Assembly: GCA_020629965.1 (NCBI GenBank)
Contig: JAHDCG010000041.1
Location: 1-39,537, forward strand
Length of the DNA: 39,537 nucleotides
Reading direction: 5' to 3'
Origin: Saprospiraceae bacterium
Lineage (GTDB): Bacteria > Bacteroidota > Bacteroidia > Chitinophagales > Saprospiraceae
Position 1 is the stretch's first letter. Every line of letters starts with the position of its first letter. This document shows positions 18,042-25,858 of this stretch, one piece after another. A model generated the notes under the pieces. That model saw only the letters and a program-made list of their open reading frames with translations. It had not been told where the DNA came from and made no database searches. A program made the translations under genes and the position numbers.

Positions 18042-20552
18042 TTAGAAAGGACAACCCACACATTCATTCACCTCGACCGCGTCGTTCTGTTGCGAAATGT
18101 TTTGCGTCGCCGGATCCACACAACTGCGGCAGCCGATAACTTTAAACTCGGTGCGGCGATTCAGCTGGTGGTCGCGCTCACTACACGGGATGTTGTTCGC
18201 ACACTCGTTGACGCGCTCCGTCTCGCCGTAGCCACGCGGTACGAGGCGTTCGCGCTCGATGCCGTTGTCAGTCAGCCAACGCACGACACTTTCCGCGCGA
18301 CGCTGTGACAGGCGCATATTATAGCGGTCGCCCGCACGCGAGTCGGTGTGTGAACCGATTTCGACGATAATATCGGGGTTGTCGTTCATTATTGTCACGA
18401 GTTTTTCCAACTCATTAGCCGCATCGTCACGGATGTAGGCTTTGTTGTAATCGTAGTAAATATGCAGTAAAAAAGGGATTGGTTCGTTCGGGGTAAAACC
18501 GTCGCCGATAGTCAAGCTCGAAGGCTCGCGGGTCATCACACCTTTCTCGAAAACCGAGCCGTCCGGGTATTCGCCCTGCGCAAATTCATTGGTACTTTCG
18601 TCGATAAAAAGTCCCGTTACGGGGTCTTCGTAGTAGCCGCGCTCGGTGATATTTCCGGGTGTATCGTTATTGTTTGTAAAGTTATTCGGGCTGCCGACCC
18701 CGCCGCCCTCATTGTTGGTGAAAGGGCTGCCTACTGTCGGTTGCAGATTGATATTGGCTTGCAATATTTCGCTCGCTTCAAAACCTTTGGTACACAGATT
18801 GTCGGCGAAGCCCGCCAAATAGACCGGCTGTTTCAAGGCTTTGACGCGGTAGCAGCATTCCTCGGCGAGTTCAAAAATCACGCGACCGCCTTCGTCCGTG
18901 TAGGCGGGTGCGGCAATTTCCTCGTCGCAGTCATTTTCCAAAGTCACTTCCGCGCCTTCTACCGTCAGTCCGGTTTCCGCATCGAAAACAATGACGCTCA
19001 ACTCGAATTTCTTGCTTTTGCGCAGCGGCAATTCAATGATTTGCGGGTCGGCAAAATCCGCCTCGGTCGCACAGCCTTGTGCCGTATTTTCGTCGTAAGA
19101 CTCCAAACCGGCCGTGAAATCACAGCAGTCGCCGGGTTTGATGTCGATGGTAATTTTACCGTCCGCGCCCGTGGTCATGGTTTCGTTTTTGCAAGCCACA
19201 TCGACCTCCGCGCCCTCTAAAGGCTCGCCCGTTTGCTCGTCAAAAACAAAAACTTCCATCGGTACGGCAATCTTTTTAAAAGTATAAATATCGTCTCCGC
19301 CGACGCCGCCGATGCGGTCGGAAGTGAAGTAACCGTTGCGGCCGTCTTCTTCAAATACCAAACCAAAATCGTCGGAAATGGTATTGACGGGGAAGCCCAA
19401 ATTTTCGGGAGCCGTCCAGTCGTCGTTGCCGCGATTGTCGGTGTAAAAAATGTCTAAACCGCCGAGACCGATAAGTCCGTCGGAGGCAAAGTAAAGACGG
19501 TCGGTGTTGTGATCGACGTTCGGGAACAACTCGTTGCCTTCGGTATTGAGTACCGGGCCGAGGTTCATCGGCGGGCCCCAACGTCCGCTTTCCTTCTTAG
19601 AGTAGTACAAATCCATGCCGCCGAAACCGCCGGGCATATCCGAAGAAAAATACAAAGTATTGCCGTCGCTGCTGAGCGTCGGGTGCGCCACGGTGTATTC
19701 GTCGGAATTGAAAGGCAGGCTTTCCGCCTCGCCCCAGTTGCCGTCGCTGCCGGTCGCGTAATAGACTTTCAGTTTGATAATACCCTCGTCCGATTTTCCG
19801 GTCTTGCCGTCCAACAGGTTGTTGCGGGTAAAAAATACGGTTTTGCCGTCCTTGCTGAATGACACGGCGGCATCGTTGTATTTGGTGTTGATTTCTTTGT
19901 TGTATTTTTCGGGGCGACTGTAAGTAAAGTTACCGCCTTCCTTTTTGCGTGCCACGGTGTACAATTCCAAAAAGGAGCGACCCGTCCAAGTGCTTTCGCG
20001 CTGCACCGGTCCGTTGTTTTCGCGGTCGGAGGCAAAAATGACGTTGTCTTTGTAAATCGCCGGCGTGATGTCATCGGCGTTAGAATTGAAATCCAACTGC
20101 GTGATTTCATAAATTCCCGCGTTTTTTTGCATCAGTTCTTCCTCGTAATCGCAGGCGCGGGCGAGGTACTGACCGCGTTGGTCGTCGGGCACGAGCGAGA
20201 TGTATTTGGCGTACCAGTCACGCGCCAAATCACACTTGCCGTTGCGCTGCAAAGACTGTCCGTAATGCAGGAAGTGAATCGGCTGTGCCTCGGGCAGTTG
20301 CACGACCTGCGAGTACCAAAACTCGGCATTGTCGCTGTCTCCTACCTTGCGGTAAGCCTCGGCAAGATTAATTTTTGCTTCGGCGACGTCGCTTTTTTCC
20401 ACAATGCGGCTGTACTCGGCAATGGCAGCCTGATAATTCAGGTTGTCCATGTGATTTTTGGCACTCTTGAGTGCGCCCGCCTGTGCGAATGCCGTGCTTG
20501 CGGAGAGCAAAACAAAGCAAAACAATAAGGTTATTTGTCCAAAAATTTTCAT
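18042..20552 (-). CDS. OmpA family protein with TPR and PD40 repeats (PorE-like)
   Basis: 836-residue cell-envelope protein. A signal peptide (MKIFGQITLLFCFVLL, cleaved near AFAQ) is followed by TPR-like helices (about 25-140), WD40-like PD40 blades (about 150-400; FASDRENNGP, LYFSSDMPGGFGGMDLYYS, LYFASDGLIGLGGLDIFYT), two carboxypeptidase-regulatory/CNA-B-like domains (about 410-600), a Gly/Asn-rich linker, and a C-terminal OmpA peptidoglycan-binding domain (IYYDYNKAYIRDDAANELEK, SHTDSRAGDRYNMRLSQRRA, PRGYGETE). This resembles PorE-type proteins tied to type IX secretion and gliding. The frame opens at 20642, but the ATG at 20550-20552 begins the signal peptide. It is third in a same-strand set with PorP/SprF and the C-terminal-domain protein. 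Confidence 0.92.
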   Translation of the reverse strand: MKIFGQITLLFCFVLLSASTAFAQAGALKSAKNHMDNLNYQAAIAEYSRIVEKSDVAEAKINLAEAYRKVGDSDNAEFWYSQVVQLPEAQPIHFLHYGQSLQRNGKCDLARDWYAKYISLVPDDQRGQYLARACDYEEELMQKNAGIYEITQLDFNSNADDITPAIYKDNVIFASDRENNGPVQRESTWTGRSFLELYTVARKKEGGNFTYSRPEKYNKEINTKYNDAAVSFSKDGKTVFFTRNNLLDGKTGKSDEGIIKLKVYYATGSDGNWGEAESLPFNSDEYTVAHPTLSSDGNTLYFSSDMPGGFGGMDLYYSKKESGRWGPPMNLGPVLNTEGNELFPNVDHNTDRLYFASDGLIGLGGLDIFYTDNRGNDDWTAPENLGFPVNTISDDFGLVFEEDGRNGYFTSDRIGGVGGDDIYTFKKIAVPMEVFVFDEQTGEPLEGAEVDVACKNETMTTGADGKITIDIKPGDCCDFTAGLESYDENTAQGCATEADFADPQIIELPLRKSKKFELSVIVFDAETGLTVEGAEVTLENDCDEEIAAPAYTDEGGRVIFELAEECCYRVKALKQPVYLAGFADNLCTKGFEASEILQANINLQPTVGSPFTNNEGGGVGSPNNFTNNNDTPGNITERGYYEDPVTGLFIDESTNEFAQGEYPDGSVFEKGVMTREPSSLTIGDGFTPNEPIPFLLHIYYDYNKAYIRDDAANELEKLVTIMNDNPDIIVEIGSHTDSRAGDRYNMRLSQRRAESVVRWLTDNGIERERLVPRGYGETERVNECANNIPCSERDHQLNRRTEFKVIGCRSCVDPATQNISQQNDAVEVNECVGCPF

Positions 20553-20631
20553 GTTTCTTAGTGATTTATCAATGGAAATGTTGAGGGGTGCAAAATCGGT
20601 TTTGAGACAACGGCACTTATTCAACAAATCA

Positions 20632-20639
20632 CAAATATA
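20632..20639 (-). promoter_or_regulatory. candidate -7 box for the OmpA-family gene
   Basis: TATATTTG on the minus strand fits TAnnTTTG, about 80 bases upstream of the chosen ATG. There is no good -33 TTTG. Confidence 0.45.
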
Positions 20640-20654
20640 CAAATGTTTTTTTTT

Positions 20655-20765
20655 AAGATTTTAGATGTTAGACTTTAGACGTTAGACTTCTCGTTTTACT
20701 TCAGCATTACCTAACGCAAAAGTTACGGCAACAGTCTAACATCTAACGTCTACAATCTAACGTCT
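20655..20765. repeat. inward-facing pair of TTAGAC heptamer tracts
   Basis: 20655-20688 reads TTAGATG, TTAGACT, TTAGACG on the plus strand; 20734-20765 reads the same motif on the minus strand and abuts the stop region of the PorP/SprF gene. The two face each other across about 45 bases. Confidence 0.85.
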
Positions 20766-20770
20766 CACCC

Positions 20771-21778
20771 TTAAAAGTAACGCGGTGTCACCGTCGCACT
20801 CGTGCGGTAGTTAAATTCGTAGCCCAGCATCACTTCAAAGGAACCGGCTGTCACCGTATTGATTTCGTTTAAAGGATAATCGTAAGCCGCACCGAGGCGC
20901 AGACCGTTACTCATGTTCCAAGAAAACCATACGTCCGCAGAGTCGTAAGAGGTCTTGGCATTGCTGCCGAAGGCCTGAATACCCGAGCGGAAAGACGCGC
21001 CTATCCAGAATGTCTGTTGGAATAAAAGCGACAAGTCGATGTCGAACTCGGTCGGTGCGCCTACATCCTGAAAGGCTTCTTCCGAAGAAAATTGCTTGTC
21101 AAAACCGACGTTTTTCACCAAAATCGAAGGCTTGAAAATGATATTATCGCCTTTGACGGGAATTGCCGTACCCATCGTGAAGTAGTAGTGCCGGAAGTTG
21201 CGGGCAAAGATTGCGGTTTCCGTATTTGACTGATTCGGCAGCAACTCGTACTCTATCAAATGCGGGCAGGAAACCCCTGCGTAAAAATTTCTTGTGTAAT
21301 AGTACAAACCTAAGCCGAAGTTAGGATTCCATTCGTTCGGATTATCAGCAAAAACATCGTCCGGATTTTCGAGGTTCAACTGTGAAAAGTCCGCGCGATA
21401 ATTTTCTACCCCGCCCGAAACCCCGATGGAGAATTTTCCGCCGTTCTTGCCGACCGGAATGCGGTACGCGTAAGAAAGATTGGCTCCTAAGGAGTTGGTC
21501 GGTCCGATTTCATCGTTGATTAAACTAAAACCTACCCCGACGCGCTCGTTTTTCAGCGGCGTGTGTAAAGTGACGGTTTGCGTAGTAGGTGCGCCCTCAA
21601 AGCCCGCCCACTGGGTGCGGTGCAAAATGCCGACGGACATGTAATCTTTAGAACCCGCATAGCCGGGATTGAAGATTAAGGAGTTAAACATGTACTTCGT
21701 AAACATGGGGTCTTGTTGTGCGTATCCTCCGGTTACGAACAAAAGCAGCATTGCGATAACGGTCAATGTCTTTTTCAT
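20771..21778 (-). CDS. PorP/SprF family type IX secretion system membrane protein
   Basis: 335-residue outer-membrane beta-barrel protein. It has a signal peptide ending GGYAQ and the family's characteristic opening QQDPMFTKYMFNSLIFNPGY followed by AGSKDYMSVGILHRTQWAGF. The remainder alternates short beta strands with turns (SLGANLSYAYRIPVG, LGLYYYTRNFYAGVS) and ends in an aromatic residue (Phe), as barrels do. SprF/PorP-like proteins are paired with secreted substrates carrying type B gliding-motility C-terminal domains, and such a substrate is encoded 708 bases upstream on the same strand. It is likely dedicated to exporting or anchoring that protein; this is inferred from context. Confidence 0.95.
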   Translation of the reverse strand: MKKTLTVIAMLLLFVTGGYAQQDPMFTKYMFNSLIFNPGYAGSKDYMSVGILHRTQWAGFEGAPTTQTVTLHTPLKNERVGVGFSLINDEIGPTNSLGANLSYAYRIPVGKNGGKFSIGVSGGVENYRADFSQLNLENPDDVFADNPNEWNPNFGLGLYYYTRNFYAGVSCPHLIEYELLPNQSNTETAIFARNFRHYYFTMGTAIPVKGDNIIFKPSILVKNVGFDKQFSSEEAFQDVGAPTEFDIDLSLLFQQTFWIGASFRSGIQAFGSNAKTSYDSADVWFSWNMSNGLRLGAAYDYPLNEINTVTAGSFEVMLGYEFNYRTSATVTPRYF

Positions 21779-22486
21779 AATGTGCCTGATTTAAATTTTT
21801 TTGCGTAGTTTTCTCAAATGAGTTTCGGCAACCAATCGTGATTAAATTATAATTTGCCTCCCTCATTTCTTACCGACTATGCGTTAAGTTTGTGTTTATG
21901 GTCGTCTGTTGGGACGAATGTACGGGAGGATTATCTTGAGACATTAGATATTAGACGTTAGACTGCCGTTTTTACTCGGGCACTTTTGCTCTACGCTTAG
22001 CTTCTTTTGTCTCTTACATATTATCATTTTTCAAAAACCGTTCCGTTTGAACGGTAAGGGGTGTTTTTTGAGGAAATAAATTGTCGGGGGGTGGTTTTTC
22101 TCCTCGTCTTCAGCCCCCTAACCCCCGATTCGGGGGAACTTTCTCCGGGCTTGGGTTTACGGTAAATCTTTTGATTTTTTGGTTCTTTTTTATTGTGAAA
22201 ATTTGGATTTTAAGCATGACTTTTTGGAAACGTGTTCCAATTTAAAACGAATTTTAGTTTTAATGAAAGATACTCCCCCGCTCCTGGGGTCTTCATTACG
22301 GCTCTGCTTTACGTCTTCAGCCCCCTAACCCCCGATTCTCGGGGAAACTTTCTTAGGGCTTAAGTCTGTGTTAAATTTTGGTTTCTCTGTCCTTTCTGAA
22401 AAGAAAAAAAAGTAAATACTCAATCAACCGACAACCTCAAAAGAAAACCACTACCCGTCCATCAACTACCAACTATCAACCACCAA
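21779..22486. other. 708-bp intergenic region rich in dispersed repeats
   Basis: No supportable gene. It holds a TTAGAC heptamer tract (21937-21964), two copies of a CAGCCCCCTAACCCCCGATT-type repeat (22105-22152 and 22312-22361, about 207 bases apart) and the heptamer tract at 22455-22486. The region separates the C-terminal-domain gene from PorP/SprF, so these may not be one transcript. Confidence 0.7.
22105..22361. repeat. two direct copies of a CCCCCTAACCCCCGATT repeat
   Basis: Both copies begin CGTCTTCAGCCCCCTAACCC and end near GGGCTT, with a CCCCCGATT(C)TCGGGGG-like inverted core. Similar sequences are common between genes in Bacteroidota, by my recollection. Confidence 0.75.
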
Positions 22487-22489
22487 CTA
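22455..22489 (-). repeat. post-stop heptamer tract (TTGGTGG/TTGATAG)
   Basis: On the minus strand the gene's TAG stop is followed at once by TTGGTGG, TTGATAG, TTGGTAG, TTGATGG. Its first ten bases after TAG are the same as those following the phosphopantetheinyl transferase stop at 14147. Confidence 0.85.
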
Positions 22490-24778
22490 ACGTTTAATCT
22501 CAACATACCCTCGATACTCCCCCACATCTTCCACCGAAAGCAGATAAAAATAAGTGCCGTCGGGGAGGTCGCGACCGCGCCAATTGCCTTGCCAGCCGCT
22601 GCGGTACGATTCTGTTTCGTAAACCGTGTTGCCCCAGCGGTTGATAATTTTCAAGGTATTTTGCGGGTAAAATTCGATGCCTTTGATTCTGAAATCATCG
22701 TTTACTCCGTCGCCGTTCGGGCTGAAGCCGTTCATGACTTCAATCTCGGCATTCTCTTCGTCGATGCAGTCGATTGTGAGATATACCTGCGCAGTGTCGC
22801 AGCCGAATTGGTTGCAAAGGACGTAAGTGAATGCGTCCTCACCACAAAAACCTTGTGTGGGGGTGTACTCGATAGTGCCCGTGTTATTTGCCTGCGCAGT
22901 GCCCTTGCTTGCTGCGCCGCCGCCCATAGCGGGCAGGACATATACCACGATTTGCGAACCCGGAGGAATGGTATCATTGCCTAAGACGTTCGCGGTGAAG
23001 GGTGTATTTTCAAAGGTAGAGAAAGTATCGTCAACTGCTGTGGGAGGGATGTCGGTGACGCCGTTTAGGTTGTCTTCTTCGACGGTAATGTAGTAAAAAG
23101 TCGTGTCACAAATCAGGTTCTCATCGCATACAACGATGCAAGCCGTGTCTGTGCCGATACTAAGTGCGGTTGCATTGAAACATAAAGATACATCTTCTAT
23201 ATTAAAAATCATATTATCTCCCGAAGATTCTTCACAAATATTGAAAATTGTGTAAGATTCGCCCGGTAATTCGCCCGTTTGCGGGCAATATTCGCGCTCT
23301 TCCCCGACAGTCAGTACATCCGTGACGATATCGACCTGCGGGGTGATGACATTTACGGTTAAGTAAGCGGTATCGGTGTTGCCGAGGTCGTCGGTGAGTA
23401 CCAAACAGGCGTTATCCGTGCCGACGGAGAGACCTTCGTAGTCCACACAAAAAGTATTTTCGTCAAGTGTAAATGCAACAAAACCAACGCTTTCGCACAC
23501 ATTTTCGATGCCGACCAAAATGCCGGGCAGGTCGCTCGCTTCAAAGCAAAAATCGTCGAATTGACCTTGATAAATCGTATTTTCTATGTATTCGGGCTGC
23601 GGCTGACAGACGGTGTTATCGACCGTTATTGCTAAAAAAGTCGTGTCACAAATTCCCATGTTATCACACAAAACGATGCAGGCATTTTCCGTGCCGTCGC
23701 ATTCCAATCCCGCGTATTTGACGCAGTTGGTTTCGCTGTCTAAAGTAAAGCTGACAAAATCGCCGCTGCTTTCCGGACAGATATTTTCAAGCGAAACGGG
23801 TTCACCCTGTAATTCTGACAAATCTAAGCATAGCTGATAAACTTCCTGATTAGCGGGAATGGTATTTATAAAGAAAAACGGCTCGGTGGTCATCGGTAAA
23901 ACGTTGACCGTGAAGTAAGTCGTGTCCTGATTTCCCGCCGCATCGGTCGCCACAAAACAAACGGAATCTTCGCCCGCGCCCTCTGCGGTAAATTCTACGC
24001 AAGTGCCGAACTCGACTAAATTAAAGTCGATAATGCCCGTATTGCCCGAATCGCAGCCCGCCGCGATGGTCGCAAAATTTCCGCCCTGCAACTCCGAAAA
24101 ATCCATACAAACCGTTTCGGTCGCGCCTTCTTGTAGAGTCACCTGCATCGTTTCCGTTGCCGGTTGGCATAAAACATTGACCGTAAAATCTTCGGTTTCG
24201 CCCGTTTCGTCGTCCGTCACGGTAACGGCGTGCGTGCCCGTAGGAAAGCGCAAAGTGATACCCTGCGCGGTGATGCCAAAGTTGTAACCGAGATTGGAAG
24301 GCAAGCCGTTCGACATCACCGTGATGTCGAGTGTGCTGTAAGTATTTTCCGTATCGCCGCCGTAAATGAGCAACGCGCCGGGGTCTAACTGCCAGTTGCC
24401 GTCGGCGTCCGCGCCGTTCATCAGGGCGAGCAGACCGTTTAAATCATCAAATTGACCGCTGAAAGTTTCATCGTTGACCGTCCACGCATCGAGCATGTAA
24501 GGCCCCAAATTTCCCTGACCGTAAAAAGAATTGTAGCTGTAATTGAAGACCGTATCGAAATCGCAGCCCGTGATGCCGCCCGCATAAGGCGCACCGTCCT
24601 GCGTAAACGAGTAGTTCGCTGACTCTTCCAGAGAAAGGTCGATGCAGATGCCCGCCTCGGCGTTGCAATCGCTGACCGTGACCGCGTAAAAGTCTTCGAG
24701 TGAAATATTTTGTGCTTGACCGGAGGTCATCCCGAGAAGGAATAAAGCCTGAATCATCAAGGCAATCTTATTTTTCAT
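22487..24778 (-). CDS. secreted protein with gliding-motility-associated C-terminal (type B) domain
   Basis: 763-residue exported protein. Signal peptide MKNKIALMIQALFLLGMTSG precedes the cleavage region QAQ. The body contains repeated modules of about 90 residues, each with a Cys pair and a CDTTFLAITVD- or TAYLTVNV-like ending (NACIVLCDNMGICDTTF, TACIVVCDENLICDTTFYYI), probably Ig-like beta domains. Near residue 590 is an Ig/cadherin-like unit (AVDDTFSTFENTPFTANVLG). The end is the type B domain: NGFSPNGDGVNDDFRIKGIE, LKIINRWGNTVYE, LPDGTYFYLLSV. Such proteins are exported by the type IX system and act as adhesins or surface fibres. PorP/SprF and OmpA-like genes follow on the same strand. 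The ligand is unknown. Confidence 0.92.
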   Translation of the reverse strand: MKNKIALMIQALFLLGMTSGQAQNISLEDFYAVTVSDCNAEAGICIDLSLEESANYSFTQDGAPYAGGITGCDFDTVFNYSYNSFYGQGNLGPYMLDAWTVNDETFSGQFDDLNGLLALMNGADADGNWQLDPGALLIYGGDTENTYSTLDITVMSNGLPSNLGYNFGITAQGITLRFPTGTHAVTVTDDETGETEDFTVNVLCQPATETMQVTLQEGATETVCMDFSELQGGNFATIAAGCDSGNTGIIDFNLVEFGTCVEFTAEGAGEDSVCFVATDAAGNQDTTYFTVNVLPMTTEPFFFINTIPANQEVYQLCLDLSELQGEPVSLENICPESSGDFVSFTLDSETNCVKYAGLECDGTENACIVLCDNMGICDTTFLAITVDNTVCQPQPEYIENTIYQGQFDDFCFEASDLPGILVGIENVCESVGFVAFTLDENTFCVDYEGLSVGTDNACLVLTDDLGNTDTAYLTVNVITPQVDIVTDVLTVGEEREYCPQTGELPGESYTIFNICEESSGDNMIFNIEDVSLCFNATALSIGTDTACIVVCDENLICDTTFYYITVEEDNLNGVTDIPPTAVDDTFSTFENTPFTANVLGNDTIPPGSQIVVYVLPAMGGGAASKGTAQANNTGTIEYTPTQGFCGEDAFTYVLCNQFGCDTAQVYLTIDCIDEENAEIEVMNGFSPNGDGVNDDFRIKGIEFYPQNTLKIINRWGNTVYETESYRSGWQGNWRGRDLPDGTYFYLLSVEDVGEYRGYVEIKR

Positions 24779-25202
24779 GGGTGTTGTTTTTTTGAAAAAG
24801 TCGCCCGTCGTTGACGTGCTCGTTTTTCATCAGAGAAAATAGTTTGCAGTCTCAAAGTGCGTGCGCACAGAGAGCCGTGTTCGGTTTTTGTCGTCTTAAA
24901 AAAGTCTGTAAATCTTGGTATGCGGCGCGTTGTGCGTGTACGTGAGTTTGGTGTTTGCGCCTTACGTTTCGGGGCGTTTTGTCCGTGGTTTGGTAAAAAG
25001 TAAATCGGTCTTCGGGACAAATTGCGTAGTAAAAACCCAAAACGTATTATAAATTATTATAACATTTTACTGTATTTCAAAATGTGTGCCGGTTGCATTA
25101 TAAAAAATTTATATGTGTTTGCTTTTATTTTCCTCGTTTGAAGAAAACCTCTCCGCATTCTCGCAGCCTTTTGAAAATAAATTAAAAATAATCGAACTAA
25201 AG
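24779..25202. other. intergenic region before the tRNA promoter
   Basis: Small ORFs here are compositionally unlike the neighbouring genes and have no motifs; I support none. It must contain the promoter of the 24778 gene, but no clear TAnnTTTG box is visible on the minus strand. Confidence 0.55.
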
Positions 25203-25233
25203 TTTGCCGGAGCGGGTTATTATTGTACCTTTG
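25203..25233 (+). promoter_or_regulatory. Bacteroidota primary-sigma promoter of the tRNA-fMet gene
   Basis: TTTG at 25203-25206, a 19-base spacer, then TACCTTTG at 25226-25233. This is an exact match to the TTTG-N19-TAnnTTTG consensus. The tRNA 5' end is 33 bases beyond the -7 box. Confidence 0.88.
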
Positions 25234-25266
25234 CATCCCGTTGAAAAATACGGGGCTGTTTAACAT

Positions 25267-25642
25267 CGCGGGGTGGAGCAGCTGGTAGCTCGTCGGGCTC
25301 AAGAAATTGCTTTTTTATCGACATTATTTCTTTGTGAGATACGAAACAAAGAAAGTGTTTTTTCAAACTATCGGTAAAATAACTTGGGCTGCTTAGTCGG
25401 AAACGATTAAGTGAATTCTGTCAAATTCGGGGAAGTCTTTAGTATGATAATCCCGAGCTAAGCTTTGATAATTTTTTTATCATTGAAAGTGTAGAGACTT
25501 GATGGCAGACACCTAAATTTTGCATCTGCAAAACACGGTGAAGAGAAAGTCCGGACTCCAAACTCAGAAACTTTCTGAGGCAGTGAAAACTGTAGAAGTG
25601 CGCATAACCCGAAGGTCACAGGTTCGAGTCCTGTCCCCGCTA
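25267..25642 (+). tRNA. initiator tRNA-Met (CAU) interrupted by a group I intron
   Basis: Exon 1 (25267-25299) and exon 2 (25603-25642) join into a 73-nt cloverleaf. The acceptor is 5' CGCGGGG with 3' CCCCGC plus T72 and A73, so C1 faces U72 unpaired, the initiator hallmark. The D arm is GAGCAGCTGGTAGCTC. The anticodon arm is TCGGG-CTCATAA-CCCGA with anticodon CAT, including the three consecutive G:C pairs of initiator tRNAs. The T arm is ACAGG-TTCGAGT-CCTGT. CCA is not encoded. The 33-nt first exon ends exactly at U33, so the intron separates U33 from C34 of the anticodon. A strong promoter precedes it and a terminator follows. Confidence 0.95.
25300..25602 (+). ncRNA. group I intron (IC3-like), 303 nt, without internal ORF
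   Basis: Helices visible by eye. P1: GGCU of exon 1 plus CAAG (25296-25303) pairs with CTTGGGCT (25383-25390), placing U25299 opposite G25387, the canonical U-G pair at the 5' splice site. P2: 25392-25399/25404-25411 with a GAAA loop. P3: 25417-25422/25504-25509. P4: 25427-25431/25452-25456. P7: GACTT 25496-25500/AAGTC 25547-25551. P8: 25510-25540 with TTTTGCA/TGCAAAA. P9: CTCAGA/TCTGAG 25563-25579. Another GAAA hairpin lies at 25581-25592. The intron ends in G (25602). The P/Q region resembles the cyanobacterial tRNA-Leu intron (AAATTCGGGGAA ... AATCCCGAGCTAAGC). The P1 loop (25304-25382) carries an extra TTTCTTTG/CAAAGAAA hairpin. Self-splicing is expected, not shown. Confidence 0.93.
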
Positions 25643-25650
25643 CTGAGTAG

Positions 25651-25686
25651 AAAAGCCTGACAATCAGTTGATTGTCGGGCTTTTTT
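25651..25686 (+). terminator. intrinsic terminator of the tRNA-fMet transcript
   Basis: A 15-bp stem (25651-25665 with 25670-25684, one T-G pair), AGTT loop, then a T run. It starts 8 bases after the tRNA 3' end. Confidence 0.9.
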
Positions 25687-25698
25687 CGTTTTGTGACT

Positions 25699-25737
25699 TG
25701 ATAGATAAGCGGATGATGCGGATATAGCGGATAAAAG
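25699..25737 (+). repeat. GCGGAT tract of 9-10 bp period
   Basis: GCGGATGAT, GCGGATATA, GCGGATAAAA and GCGGATTTG follow one another between the two hairpins. Tracts of complementary ATCCG(T/C) words lie beyond the endonuclease gene (26320-26345 and 26441-26475). Confidence 0.75.
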
Positions 25738-25788
25738 CGGATTTGTTGGACAGGGTTGACAGCAATTGTTGGATTTCTTCTTAACAAC

Positions 25789-25818
25789 AAGCCTGATAAT
25801 CGGTTGATTATCAGGCTT
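25789..25818. repeat. second hairpin, near-duplicate of the tRNA terminator
   Basis: AAGCCTGATAATC, GGTT loop, GATTATCAGGCTT: a 13-bp perfect stem that differs from the terminator at 25651 at a few positions and lacks a long T run. It stands 40 bases before the endonuclease-like gene. Confidence 0.8.
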
Positions 25819-25845
25819 TCTGACATAAAAATACGCGGATTTTTG

Positions 25846-25853
25846 TATCTTTG
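25846..25853 (+). promoter_or_regulatory. candidate -7 box giving a leaderless mRNA
   Basis: TATCTTTG fits TAnnTTTG and ends 5 bases before the ATG at 25859. A start site at the usual distance would fall at or next to the ATG. The -33 element is not evident. Confidence 0.5.
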
Positions 25854-25858
25854 ACGAT

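Noticed and set aside
25530-25560. AGAGAAAGTCCGGACTCC resembles the GAGGAAAGTCC motif of RNase P RNA
   Set aside because: The surrounding helices (P3, P7, P8, P9) and the flanking tRNA exons explain it as the P7 3' strand of a group I intron. No other RNase P elements are present.
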